Assembly: GCF_031456545.1 (NCBI RefSeq)
Contig: NZ_JAVDUV010000001.1
Location: forward strand, 124,001-188,000
Direction of reading: 5' to 3'
Origin: Agromyces sp. 3263
Lineage (GTDB): Bacteria; Actinomycetota; Actinomycetes; Actinomycetales; Microbacteriaceae
DNA length: 64,000 nucleotides
The notes under the pieces were generated by a model. It searched no databases. It had not been told where the DNA came from and saw only the letters and a program-made list of their open reading frames with translations. The position numbers and the translations under genes were made by a program. Shown one piece after another: positions 53,310-61,366 of this stretch. Numbering within the stretch: position 1 is the first letter of the stretch; each line of letters begins with the position of its first letter.

Positions 53310-53606
53310 CTAGGCGTTCGGTCGATTCGCGCGGAGCACCTCGAGGCGCGCCCGGTACTCGACCTCGTCGATGTCGCCCTTGGCGAAGCGTTCGGCGAGC
53401 GTCGACTCGGCGCTGCCGCCGCGCGCCCACGGCGGACCGTAGGAGCCGTCGGCCCATGCACGGCGTCGGCCGCGGGTCACGAGGAAGATGATCAGTCCGA
53501 TCACGAGGAACCAGAAGATCGGGATGAGGAAGAAGACCCATCCGAACCCGGCCGCCCAGGGGCCGGCGTGGGTGACGACCGCGGTCGTCGCGAGGGTGGC
53601 GAGCAT
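53310..53606 (-). CDS. SHOCT-domain small membrane protein
   Basis: 98 aa. One hydrophobic segment (GFGWVFFLIPIFWFLVIGLIIFLV in outline, about 18-42), a basic-Gly linker, and a C-terminal SHOCT helix pair (STLAERFAKGDIDEVEYRARLEVL in outline). Function unknown; SHOCT usually mediates oligomerisation. ATG 53606 with AAGGGAAC upstream; the frame is open to 53723. Confidence 0.85.
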   Translation of the reverse strand: MLATLATTAVVTHAGPWAAGFGWVFFLIPIFWFLVIGLIIFLVTRGRRRAWADGSYGPPWARGGSAESTLAERFAKGDIDEVEYRARLEVLRANRPNA

Positions 53607-53737
53607 GATGTGTTCCCTTGGTTCGCGCGGCCCGGGAGTGGACCGTCGAACCCATGCTCGCCGGGTCGCGGCATCCGCGAATCCCACCGGTGGAGACACC
53701 TGCGCTGCTCCCCCGGGAGGCATGGCGGATGCCGCGC

Positions 53738-54403
53738 CTACTCCTGCCAGCCCGGGGCCACGAGCCCCGACTCGTAGGCGACGACCACCAGCTGCACGCG
53801 GTCGCGGGCGTGCAGCTTCGCCATGATCCGCGACACGTGCGTCTTCGCGGTGAGCGGGGAGAGCACGAGCCGCGCGGCGATCTCGTCGTTCGTGAGCCCC
53901 TGCCCGACGAGGCGCAGCACCTCCCGCTCGCGCTCGGTCAGGGTGTCGAGCCGGGCGTCGTCGGGGGCGTCGCGGAGCCCGACGGCCATGCGCTCGAGCA
54001 AGCGCTTCGTGACGCCCGGGGAGAGCAGCGCCTCGCCGCTCGCCACGACCCGCACGGCGCGGATGAGGTCGACGGGCTCGGTGTCCTTCACGAGGAATCC
54101 GCTCGCCCCCGCCCGGATCGCGCGGGCGACGTACTCGTCGAGCTCGAACGTGGTGACGATGACGACATGCACCCCGGCGAGCTTCGGGTCGGCGGCGATC
54201 TGCTCGGTGGCCCAGAGGCCATCGCCGCCCGGCATCCTGATGTCCATGAGCACGACGTCGACGGGCTCGCGGCGCACGAGTGCGAGGAGGTCCGCACCAG
54301 TCGAGGCCTCCCCCGCGATCTCGACGTCGACCTCCGCGTCGAGCAGCGCACGGAAGCCCGCGCGCACGAGCACCTGGTCGTCGGCGAGCGCGACGCGGAT
54401 CAC
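53738..54403 (-). CDS. two-component response regulator, NarL/LuxR type
   Basis: 221 aa. Receiver with phospho-Asp in VDVVLMDIRMPGGDG (about residue 53), Lys in GFLVKDTEP, and a C-terminal helix-turn-helix (LTEREREVLRLVGQGLTNDEIAARL). GTG start overlaps the kinase stop (GTGA). Target genes unknown. Confidence 0.94.
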   Translation of the reverse strand: MIRVALADDQVLVRAGFRALLDAEVDVEIAGEASTGADLLALVRREPVDVVLMDIRMPGGDGLWATEQIAADPKLAGVHVVIVTTFELDEYVARAIRAGASGFLVKDTEPVDLIRAVRVVASGEALLSPGVTKRLLERMAVGLRDAPDDARLDTLTEREREVLRLVGQGLTNDEIAARLVLSPLTAKTHVSRIMAKLHARDRVQLVVVAYESGLVAPGWQE

Positions 54404-55581
54404 GATGGCGCCCCCCACGGCAGCCGGGCCGTCACCCGGGTGCCGCCCCGCGGCGACCGAGCGAGCTCCACCGAGCCGCCGAGCAGCGCCGCCCGTTCGC
54501 GCATGCCCAGGATGCCGCTGCCCTCCGCCGAGCCGTCGGCCCCCGAGCCGTCGTCGTCGACGGTGAGCAGCAGCTCGTCGCCGAGTCGCTCGACGGCCAC
54601 CACCGTACGGGTCGCGCCGGCGTGGCGCACGACGTTGGTGAGGGCCTCCTGCGCGATGCGGTACGCCGCGAACTGCGCGGCACGGGCCGGCAGTGCGCCG
54701 TCGAGCCGGTCCACGAGCTCCGCCTCGAACCCGGGCGAGCGCACGCCGGCCACGAGCCGAGGCAGCTCGGCGAGTTCGGCCTGCGGCGCCAGCGGGGCCT
54801 CGCCGTCCGAGCGGATCACCCCGAGCACGCTGCGCACCTCCTCGAGCGCGGTCTTCGACGTCTCCTTGACGCTGGCCAAGGCGGTGCGGGCCTGCTCGGG
54901 GTCCCGGTCCATGAGATGCAGCCCCACACTGGCCTGCACGTTGATCTGCGAGAGCGCGTGGCCGATGACGTCGTGCAGCTCGCGGGCGATCCGCACGCGT
55001 TCGCGCTGCTCGGCCGTCTGGCGCCGGCGGTCGGCCTCGGCACGGAAGGCGGCGGCGCGCTGCCGACGGGTGCGCACGAAGGCGCCGATGCCGAAGCACG
55101 CCGCGAGCAGCAGCGTGGTCAGGGCGATCCGGAACGGATGCCAGTCGAGCCCGATGAGGGCTCCGAGCACGATCGCGGCGACCCACGCGGCCACCACGGA
55201 GACCACCGCCCACAGCACCGCCCCACGGGCGACGGCGAGCACGATCGCGAAGGCGAGCGCGACGTACGGCGGCCCCACGTCGGGGCCGGTGACGAGGTCG
55301 GCCAGCGCGGCGGCGGACACCACGGCCACCGTGGGCCCGGGGAACCGGCGGGACCCGAGCAGCGCGAGCGGCCCGACGAGGGCGAGCAGCACCTGCAGGG
55401 CTCCGGCCGCCCAGCCGAGGTGCAGCCACACGGCGATGCCGATCGCCGCGGGAACCTGCACGAGGAGGCTGATGACCACGGGGGCGCCGAGCACCACCCC
55501 GGGTGGTGGGCGGAAGCGGTCGGTCCGGCCGTCCCACCGCGCATCCCAGTGGGGCCGACCGTCCGACTGGGTGGCGGGCAT
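54400..55581 (-). CDS. two-component sensor histidine kinase, HisKA_3 type
   Basis: 393 aa. Four to five membrane helices (about residues 30-165) with almost no extracellular domain, then RIARELHDVIGHALSQINVQ (phospho-His) and a compact ATPase domain (ALTNVVRHA, GSGILGMRERA). An intramembrane-sensing layout. The start at 55581 (MPATQS) is fixed by TACGAT 6 nt upstream; the open frame reaches 55647. Confidence 0.93.
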   Translation of the reverse strand: MPATQSDGRPHWDARWDGRTDRFRPPPGVVLGAPVVISLLVQVPAAIGIAVWLHLGWAAGALQVLLALVGPLALLGSRRFPGPTVAVVSAAALADLVTGPDVGPPYVALAFAIVLAVARGAVLWAVVSVVAAWVAAIVLGALIGLDWHPFRIALTTLLLAACFGIGAFVRTRRQRAAAFRAEADRRRQTAEQRERVRIARELHDVIGHALSQINVQASVGLHLMDRDPEQARTALASVKETSKTALEEVRSVLGVIRSDGEAPLAPQAELAELPRLVAGVRSPGFEAELVDRLDGALPARAAQFAAYRIAQEALTNVVRHAGATRTVVAVERLGDELLLTVDDDGSGADGSAEGSGILGMRERAALLGGSVELARSPRGGTRVTARLPWGAPS

Positions 55582-55587
55582 GCCCCG

Positions 55588-55593
55588 ATCGTA
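55588..55593 (-). promoter_or_regulatory. -10 element, leaderless promoter of the sensor kinase
   Basis: TACGAT on the minus strand, 6 nt before the ATG at 55581. Confidence 0.5.
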
Positions 55594-55672
55594 TCTCCGG
55601 GCCCGCCGCCGCGGATCGGCCGGCCGGAGGCTCATCGCGTACTCCACGAGGAGTACCGCGGGTGCCGCACGG

Positions 55673-56998
55673 TCAGAGCAGCTGCACGGGCTTCACGATG
55701 TCGGCGTAGATGAGCAGGGCGCTCATCGCGCCGAAGACCACCACGACGCCGAGCGTGAGCGGCATGAGCTTCGCCAGGTCGACGGGACCGGGGTCGGGGC
55801 GCCGGAACAGCTTCGCGAACCCGCGACGGATGGCCTCCCAGAGGGCACCGGCGATGTGGCCGCCGTCGAGCGGCAGCAGGGGAATCATGTTGAAGACGAA
55901 CAGCGCGATGTTCAGCGACGCGAGGATGCCGACGAGCCCGGCCGCCTTGGACGCGAGCGGGATCTCGTCCAGGCTCGCGATCTCGCCCGCGACGCGGCCG
56001 ACGCCGACGACCGAGATCGGCCCGTTCGGGTCGCGCTCCCCCGGACCGAACGCCGCGTTGGCGACGTCGATGATGCGCTGCGGCAGGTTCACGATGATGC
56101 CGGCGACGCCGGCGACGTTCTCGCCGACGGCGGGCAGCACGGCCGAGGCGGGCTGCTGCACGGTCTCGGTCGCGGGGCTGATGCCCACGAAGCCCGCCTG
56201 CACCGTGACCGGCTCGCCTGCGGCATCCGTCACCACCACGCCGTCGGCGTCGGTCTGGTACCGCTCGCTCAGCATGGGGGTGACCGCCAGAGTGACCTCC
56301 TCGCCGTCGCGGACGACGACGATGTCGATCTGCTCGTTCGGGTGGTCGCGGATGATCGCGGTCGACTCGTTCCACGTGTCGATGGGCTGGCCCGCGACCG
56401 AGACGATGCGGTCGCCCGGCTCGATGCCCGCAGCCGCACCGGGCGCCGCCGGATCGCCGGACTCGCAGGTCTGCCGTTCGCTCGTCGCGGGCAGCGCGCA
56501 CGCCGAGACCGACCCGACGGTGGTCGAGGCCTGTGCGACGCCGAAGCCCATGAGCAGCACTCCGAAGAGCACCACCGCGAGCACCAGGTTCATGAACGGC
56601 CCGCCGAACATGATGATGATGCGCTTCCAGACGGGCAGCCGGTAGAAGGCGCGATCCTCATCGCCGGCCGTGATCGACTCCATGCTCGAGTCGCGGGCGT
56701 CCTGCACGAGGCCGCGGAAGAAGCCCGTCGAGTCCTCCTGCACCCGTTCGCCCTTGCCCGGCGGGAACATGCCGATCATCGCGATGTAGCCGCCGAGCGG
56801 GATGGCCTTGACGCCGTACTCGGTCTCACCACGACGCCGAGACCAGATCGTCGGCCCGAACCCGATCATGTACTGGGTCACCTTGACGCCGAAGAGCTTG
56901 GCTGGCACGAGGTGCCCGATCTCGTGCAGCCCGATCGACAGGGCGAGGCCGACGACGATGATGACGACGCCCAGGATGAAGGGAAGCACGGAATCCAC
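55673..56998 (-). CDS. M50 site-2 metalloprotease (RseP/Rip1 type)
   Basis: 441 aa intramembrane protease for regulated proteolysis of anti-sigma factors and other membrane substrates. HEIGH zinc motif in the first helix (SIGLHEIGHLVPAKLFGV), a PDZ domain (about 170-260, EPGDRIVSVAGQPIDTW), and the third motif FNMIPLLPLDGGHI. GTG start set by TACGCT 6 nt upstream. Adjacent to dxr (82 bp), as in relatives; ispG, normally next, is about 18 kb away. Confidence 0.95.
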   Translation of the reverse strand: MDSVLPFILGVVIIVVGLALSIGLHEIGHLVPAKLFGVKVTQYMIGFGPTIWSRRRGETEYGVKAIPLGGYIAMIGMFPPGKGERVQEDSTGFFRGLVQDARDSSMESITAGDEDRAFYRLPVWKRIIIMFGGPFMNLVLAVVLFGVLLMGFGVAQASTTVGSVSACALPATSERQTCESGDPAAPGAAAGIEPGDRIVSVAGQPIDTWNESTAIIRDHPNEQIDIVVVRDGEEVTLAVTPMLSERYQTDADGVVVTDAAGEPVTVQAGFVGISPATETVQQPASAVLPAVGENVAGVAGIIVNLPQRIIDVANAAFGPGERDPNGPISVVGVGRVAGEIASLDEIPLASKAAGLVGILASLNIALFVFNMIPLLPLDGGHIAGALWEAIRRGFAKLFRRPDPGPVDLAKLMPLTLGVVVVFGAMSALLIYADIVKPVQLL

Positions 56999-57004
56999 GC
57001 CCTG

Positions 57005-57010
57005 AGCGTA
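57005..57010 (-). promoter_or_regulatory. -10 element, leaderless promoter of the M50 protease
   Basis: TACGCT on the minus strand, 6 nt before the GTG at 56998. Confidence 0.55.
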
Positions 57011-57080
57011 CTGCCGCCGGCTTGGTGCCCGCTGTCCCTCGGCTGTGAGAAGCGGATGCCGCGAGCCCGCGGCATCCGTC

Positions 57081-58172
57081 TCAGCGGGCCACTCGGGCGA
57101 TGTGCGCCTGCGCCGCGCGGCGCGCCGCGCGTTCGGCCTCGGCGAGGGACTCGACCGTGAGCCGGTCGGAGGACGCCTCGTGCGCGTCGACCACGTCGCG
57201 CACCGTGTCGACGATGTCGAGGAAGCCGATACGGCCGGCGTGGAAGGCGGCGACCGCCTCCTCGTTCGCGGCATTGAAGACGGCCGGGTACTCGCCCCCC
57301 GCGCGGCCCACCTGCTTGGCGAGGTCGACGGCGGGGAACGCCGTGCCGTCGAGCGGCTCGAACGTCCAGCTCGTCGCGGTCGTCCAGTCGAGCGGGCGAC
57401 CGACACCGCCGACGCGATCGGGCCAGTCGAGGCCGAGCGAGATCGGCAGGCGCATGTCGGGCGGCGAGGCCTGCGCGATCGTCGAGCCGTCGATGAACTC
57501 GACCATGGAGTGCACGATCGACTGCGGGTGCACCACCACGTCGATGCGGTCGTACTCGACGTCGAAGAGCAGGTGCGCCTCGATGACCTCGAGGCCCTTG
57601 TTCACGAGGGTCGCCGAGTTGGTGGTCACGACGAGCCCCATGTCCCACGTGGGGTGGGCCAGCGCCTGGGCCGGCGTGACGTCGGCCAGCTCTGCGCGAG
57701 TCCGTCCGCGGAAGGGACCGCCCGACGCCGTCAGCACCAGCCGGCGCACCTCGTCGTCGGTGCCCGATCGCAGCGCCTGGGCGATGGCGGAGTGCTCGGA
57801 GTCGACGGGGACGATCTGCCCGGGCGCGGCGATGCGCGTGACGAGGTCGCCGCCGACGATCAGGGACTCCTTGTTCGCGAGTGCGAGCGTCGTGCCGCGC
57901 TCGAGCACGGCGAGGGTCGGCGCCAGGCCGACCGATCCGGTGATGCCGTTCAGCACGACGTCGGCGTCGACGTCGCGCACGAGCTGCACGGCCTCGTCGA
58001 TCCCGACCGCCGTGTGCTCGACGCCGAAGTCCGCCGCCTGCTGCTCGAGCAGCGCCCGGTTCGACCCGACCGCGAGGCCCACGACCTCGAACCGTCGCGG
58101 GTTCGCCCGGATCACGTCGAGCGCCTGGGTGCCGATCGAACCGGATGAGCCGAGGATGATGACGCTGCGCAC
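57081..58172 (-). CDS. dxr: 1-deoxy-D-xylulose-5-phosphate reductoisomerase
   Basis: Second step of the non-mevalonate pathway (363 aa). NADPH loop [28 protein letters not shown], metal site [19 protein letters not shown] and the [14 protein letters not shown] block. GTG start at 58172 set by TACAGT 6 nt upstream. Confidence 0.97.
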   Translation of the reverse strand: MRSVIILGSSGSIGTQALDVIRANPRRFEVVGLAVGSNRALLEQQAADFGVEHTAVGIDEAVQLVRDVDADVVLNGITGSVGLAPTLAVLERGTTLALANKESLIVGGDLVTRIAAPGQIVPVDSEHSAIAQALRSGTDDEVRRLVLTASGGPFRGRTRAELADVTPAQALAHPTWDMGLVVTTNSATLVNKGLEVIEAHLLFDVEYDRIDVVVHPQSIVHSMVEFIDGSTIAQASPPDMRLPISLGLDWPDRVGGVGRPLDWTTATSWTFEPLDGTAFPAVDLAKQVGRAGGEYPAVFNAANEEAVAAFHAGRIGFLDIVDTVRDVVDAHEASSDRLTVESLAEAERAARRAAQAHIARVAR

Positions 58173-58178
58173 GTTCCC

Positions 58179-58184
58179 ACTGTA
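58179..58184 (-). promoter_or_regulatory. -10 element, leaderless promoter of dxr
   Basis: TACAGT on the minus strand, 6 nt before the GTG at 58172. Confidence 0.55.
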
Positions 58185-58230
58185 GGGCGACGACCGAGGT
58201 GCGGGCCGGGCGGACCGTCGATCGTGCCGC

Positions 58231-58303
58231 TCGGACGACGACGGGGCTGCTCGGACGACGACGGGCTGCTCAGGCGATGACGGGGCTGCTCAGGCGATGA
58301 CGG
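58231..58303. repeat. tandem repeat, 3.7 copies of about 20 bp
   Basis: Units at 58231-58250, 58251-58269, 58270-58289 and 58290-58303 follow TCrGrCGAyGACGGGGCTGC. The last unit is the 3' end of the phosphopantetheinyl-transferase gene including its stop, so the array looks like duplication of the gene's tail towards the dxr promoter. Confidence 0.8.
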
Positions 58304-58928
58304 CCACCGACGCGGCGCGGTTGCCGGGCACCGGCACGTCGTGGAAGCGCACCTTGCGCCACCCCGAGCCGAACTCGGGGACGCTCCGCACGATGCTGCC
58401 GGTGCCGCCGTCGTCGCCGGGGATCGACAGGGCGAGCCTGGACGGCTCGATGAAGTCGGTGTGGCCGACCGCGCGGAGCAACGCGGTCTTGCGCGCCCAG
58501 AGCGTCGCACGCACGAGCGCCCGACGAGCGGGATCGAGCTCGTCGAGCGCGGCGCGCTCAGTGGAGTGGAACGCCGCCTCGTCGATCACCGAGCCCGCGT
58601 CGAGCGTGGCCACCTCCATGCCCACGCCGAGCGGATGCCGCGTGGCCGCTGCCGCGACGATCGCATCACCCGACACGGCCACGTCGGCGTACCACGACGC
58701 GCCCGACGGAGTGAGCGGATACGGCACGCTGACGCGACCGTGCCTCGCTCCGCAGACGCCGCAGGCGTGCTCGAGTTCGACGTCGTCGGCCGGCACGCCC
58801 GACGCGTCGGCGATGAGCCCGCGCAGGACGGCGTCGGCGGCGGGCAGCCGGCGACCGCCGCCGAGGACGAACACGCGCGCGCCGGCGGCCTCGAGCTCGA
58901 TGAGCTCGCCGTCCGCGGGAAGGTCCAT
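58290..58928 (-). CDS. 4'-phosphopantetheinyl transferase superfamily protein
   Basis: 212 aa, Sfp-like. The metal and CoA motifs GVGMEVATLD and FHSTERAALDEL, then LWARKTALLRAVG (the Trp-x-x-Lys-x2-x3-x2-Gly block) are present though divergent: the usual Asp-x-Glu reads Met-Glu, and WxxKEA reads WARKTA. It may modify a carrier protein or be a degenerate paralogue. ATG at 58928 (MDLPADG) chosen over upstream ATGs at 58946 and 59009. No polyketide or peptide synthase nearby. Confidence 0.78.
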   Translation of the reverse strand: MDLPADGELIELEAAGARVFVLGGGRRLPAADAVLRGLIADASGVPADDVELEHACGVCGARHGRVSVPYPLTPSGASWYADVAVSGDAIVAAAATRHPLGVGMEVATLDAGSVIDEAAFHSTERAALDELDPARRALVRATLWARKTALLRAVGHTDFIEPSRLALSIPGDDGGTGSIVRSVPEFGSGWRKVRFHDVPVPGNRAASVAVIA

Positions 58929-59020
58929 GCCCTTATCCTCGCGCATCCGGGCTCCGTCGTGAGGGTCCGGGGCGCCGAATCGGGCCCGCCCATATACCGA
59001 CTCAGGCATGCCCGACGGCC

Positions 59021-59026
59021 TAAGGT
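59021..59026 (+). promoter_or_regulatory. -10 element, leaderless promoter of the acyltransferase
   Basis: TAAGGT, 6 nt before the GTG at 59033. Confidence 0.5.
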
Positions 59027-59032
59027 CGTACG

Positions 59033-59794
59033 GTGAGCGAGATCGAGGCCGACGCCGTACCCGCAGCGACCGTGCGCCAGGGCCCGCTCTACCCGATCGT
59101 GCGCGGCTTCCTCCGTCCGCTCGTGCGCCTCGTGTACCGCCCCACGATCACCGGGACCGAGCACGTCCCCAAGCGCGGCGCGGTCATCTTCGCGAGCAAT
59201 CACCTCTCCTTCGTCGACAGCATCGTGATCCCCCTGGCGTCGCCGCGCCCGGTGCAGTTCCTCGCGAAGTCCCACTACTTCACCGGCACCGGCTTCTCGG
59301 GATGGGTGTCGCGCACGTTCTTCTCCGCGATCGGCGCCGTGGCCGTCGAACGCGGCGCCGGCGCGCAGGCGCAGGAGGCGCTCGACCAGAGCCGCCGGAT
59401 CCTCGAGTCGGGCGCCGCGTTCGCGCTCTACCCCGAGGGCACCCGCTCGCTCGACGGCCGGCTCTACCGCGGCCGCACCGGCGTCGCGTGGCTCGCGCTC
59501 GAGACGGGAGCCACCGTCGTCCCGGTCGGCCTCATCGGCACCCAGGAGATCCAGCCCGTCGGGGCCAAGCTGCCCCGCATCCGGCCGGTGACGGTGCGCT
59601 TCGGCGCACCGCTCGACCTCAGCGGCCACGGGCCCGCGTCTTCCGGTCGGGCCCGCCGGGCCGCGACCGACGAGATCATGGCGGCCATCCACGAACTCAG
59701 CGGGCAGGAGCTCGCCGGTCGCTACAACGAGACGCCGCCGTCAGGTACCTTCGCCAAGCTCGCCGACCGCGTGGCGCCGCGCGAGCGCATCTGA
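59033..59794 (+). CDS. 1-acyl-glycerol-3-phosphate acyltransferase family protein
   Basis: 253 aa PlsC-type acyltransferase of phospholipid synthesis. Catalytic His-x4-Asp in SNHLSFVDS (about 55-63), substrate block YPEGTRS, and VPVGLIGTQEI. GTG start set by TAAGGT 6 nt upstream. Membrane-associated without a clear helix. Confidence 0.93.
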   Translation: MSEIEADAVPAATVRQGPLYPIVRGFLRPLVRLVYRPTITGTEHVPKRGAVIFASNHLSFVDSIVIPLASPRPVQFLAKSHYFTGTGFSGWVSRTFFSAIGAVAVERGAGAQAQEALDQSRRILESGAAFALYPEGTRSLDGRLYRGRTGVAWLALETGATVVPVGLIGTQEIQPVGAKLPRIRPVTVRFGAPLDLSGHGPASSGRARRAATDEIMAAIHELSGQELAGRYNETPPSGTFAKLADRVAPRERI

Positions 59795-59840
59795 GGCCGT
59801 TCACAGCCGAGGCGTCGATCCGCCCGGTATCGTCGACACG

Positions 59841-60752
59841 ATGAGCATCGCCGAGGTCGCCGCCCGCTGTGCCGCGGCGGCACTCGTCGTGGCCGCGTTC
59901 GCGGCGTGCACGTCCACTGCCGGCGAGACGCCGCCCTCCGAGCCGCCTTCGACGCGTTCCACCCTGCCCGAACCGCCCGCGACGGAGTTCGACCCGGGCC
60001 TCATCGTCAGCGACGAGTCGTTCTACGACAGCACCGCCATGGACGAGGAGCAGATCCAGGACTTCCTCGAGTCCGTGCCGTGCCGACCCGACCAGGGCGT
60101 GCGCTGCCTCGCGGACTACACCCAGACGACGACGACGCAGCCGGCCGTGGGCGGCCTGCACTGCGCGGAGTACCGGGGCGGCATCCGTGAACGCGCCAGC
60201 CGCATCGTCGCGAAGGTCGCCGAGGCCTGCGGCATCAGCCCCCGCACGCTGCTGGTGCTCCTGCAGAAGGAGCAGTCGCTGCTGACCCGGCCGAGCGTCA
60301 GCGGCTACGAGCGGGCGACGGGCTACGGATGCCCCGACACGGCCGACTGCGACACGAAGTACTTCGGCTTCTTCAACCAGGTCTACAACGCGGCCTGGCA
60401 GTTCCGGCAGTACACGGAGGAACCCGACCGGCAGTACCGCATCGGCACCGTCGACGTGGGCTTCCACCCGAACGCGGAGTGCGGCGCCGCGCCCGTCGAG
60501 ATCCGCAACCAGGCCACCGCGAACCTCTACAACTACACGCCGTACCAGCCGAGCGACGCGACGCTCGCCGACCCCGACACGGGCGACGCGTGCTCGGCGT
60601 TCGGCAACCTGAACTTCTGGCGCATCTGGCACCGCTGGTTCGGCGACCCCGAGGCCGAGCGGCTGCCGCCGTTCTTCCCCCCGTGCTCGCGCCTCGTCGG
60701 CGGCCACCCCTGCCCCGCCGTCGAACCGGTGGTGCCGGCCGCGGCGGGCTGA
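59841..60752 (+). CDS. secreted lipoprotein of the actinobacterial hemagglutinin-annotated family
   Basis: 303 aa. Signal with lipobox (VVAAFAACTS), a Pro/Thr linker, then a domain with IVSDESFYDSTAMDEEQIQDFL, AYRGG-like CAEYRGG, EACGISPRTLLVLLQKEQSLLT, ATGYGCPDT, FFNQVYNAAWQFRQY and NQATANLYNYTPYQPS. I recall this family from actinobacterial genomes; its hemagglutinin label has no clear basis and the LLQKEQ helix with a following Tyr/Trp-rich face looks lysozyme-like. TATCGT lies 7 nt before the ATG. Extracellular, perhaps cell-wall-acting; unproven. Confidence 0.8.
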   Translation: MSIAEVAARCAAAALVVAAFAACTSTAGETPPSEPPSTRSTLPEPPATEFDPGLIVSDESFYDSTAMDEEQIQDFLESVPCRPDQGVRCLADYTQTTTTQPAVGGLHCAEYRGGIRERASRIVAKVAEACGISPRTLLVLLQKEQSLLTRPSVSGYERATGYGCPDTADCDTKYFGFFNQVYNAAWQFRQYTEEPDRQYRIGTVDVGFHPNAECGAAPVEIRNQATANLYNYTPYQPSDATLADPDTGDACSAFGNLNFWRIWHRWFGDPEAERLPPFFPPCSRLVGGHPCPAVEPVVPAAAG

Positions 60753-60754
60753 CC

Positions 60755-61231
60755 TCAGTCGGCGACGAGCGCCGTCGGCCGGTGATGCACCGGGAAGGCG
60801 ACGGATGCCGCGATGAAGCACAGGTCGGCCGCCTCGGCGTGGATCTCATCGGCGAGGGCCAGCATCGAGGCATCCGCCACCACGACCCGCGGATGCAGCG
60901 TGGCCTCGCTGAACGCGCCGCCACCACGGCCGTCCTCGATCATGGTTCCCGTCGCGGCATCCGTGTACTCGCGCACCACCACGCCGTGACGCGTCGCGAC
61001 GTGCAGGTACGAGAGCATGTGGCACTGGCTGAGGGCGGCGAGCAGGAGCTCCTCGGGGTTCCACCGCTCGCGATCGCCGTGGAAGACCCGATCACTCGAC
61101 CCCGCGAGGTCGTGCAGCTTGCCGGTGGCGCGCACGACGTGCTGGCGTCCGTAGGCGCGGTACCCGGAGGTGCCCTCGCCCCGATCCCCCTGCCACTCCA
61201 CCTCCACCGCGTAGTGGTGTTCGCCGAGCAT
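60755..61231 (-). CDS. OsmC/Ohr family peroxiredoxin-like protein
   Basis: 158 aa. Thiol-dependent hydroperoxide reductase fold with two Cys: LLAALSQCHMLSYLHVA (about 67-83) and AADLCFIAASVAF near the C-terminus. ATG 61231 has GGGAGG 8 nt upstream; the frame is open 23 codons further, to 61300. Converges with the lipoprotein gene (2-bp gap). Confidence 0.9.
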   Translation of the reverse strand: MLGEHHYAVEVEWQGDRGEGTSGYRAYGRQHVVRATGKLHDLAGSSDRVFHGDRERWNPEELLLAALSQCHMLSYLHVATRHGVVVREYTDAATGTMIEDGRGGGAFSEATLHPRVVVADASMLALADEIHAEAADLCFIAASVAFPVHHRPTALVAD

Positions 61232-61366
61232 GCCGTTCCTCCCGTCGGGCGCGCACTCCGCGGCATCCGGGCCGGGCGCGTCCTTCGATTCTGGCACCAT
61301 CCGACGGGTCGGAGGCCGCCCGACGGCTGCGGCCAGAGGCGGCCTCGACGATAGGGTTGGAGCATC

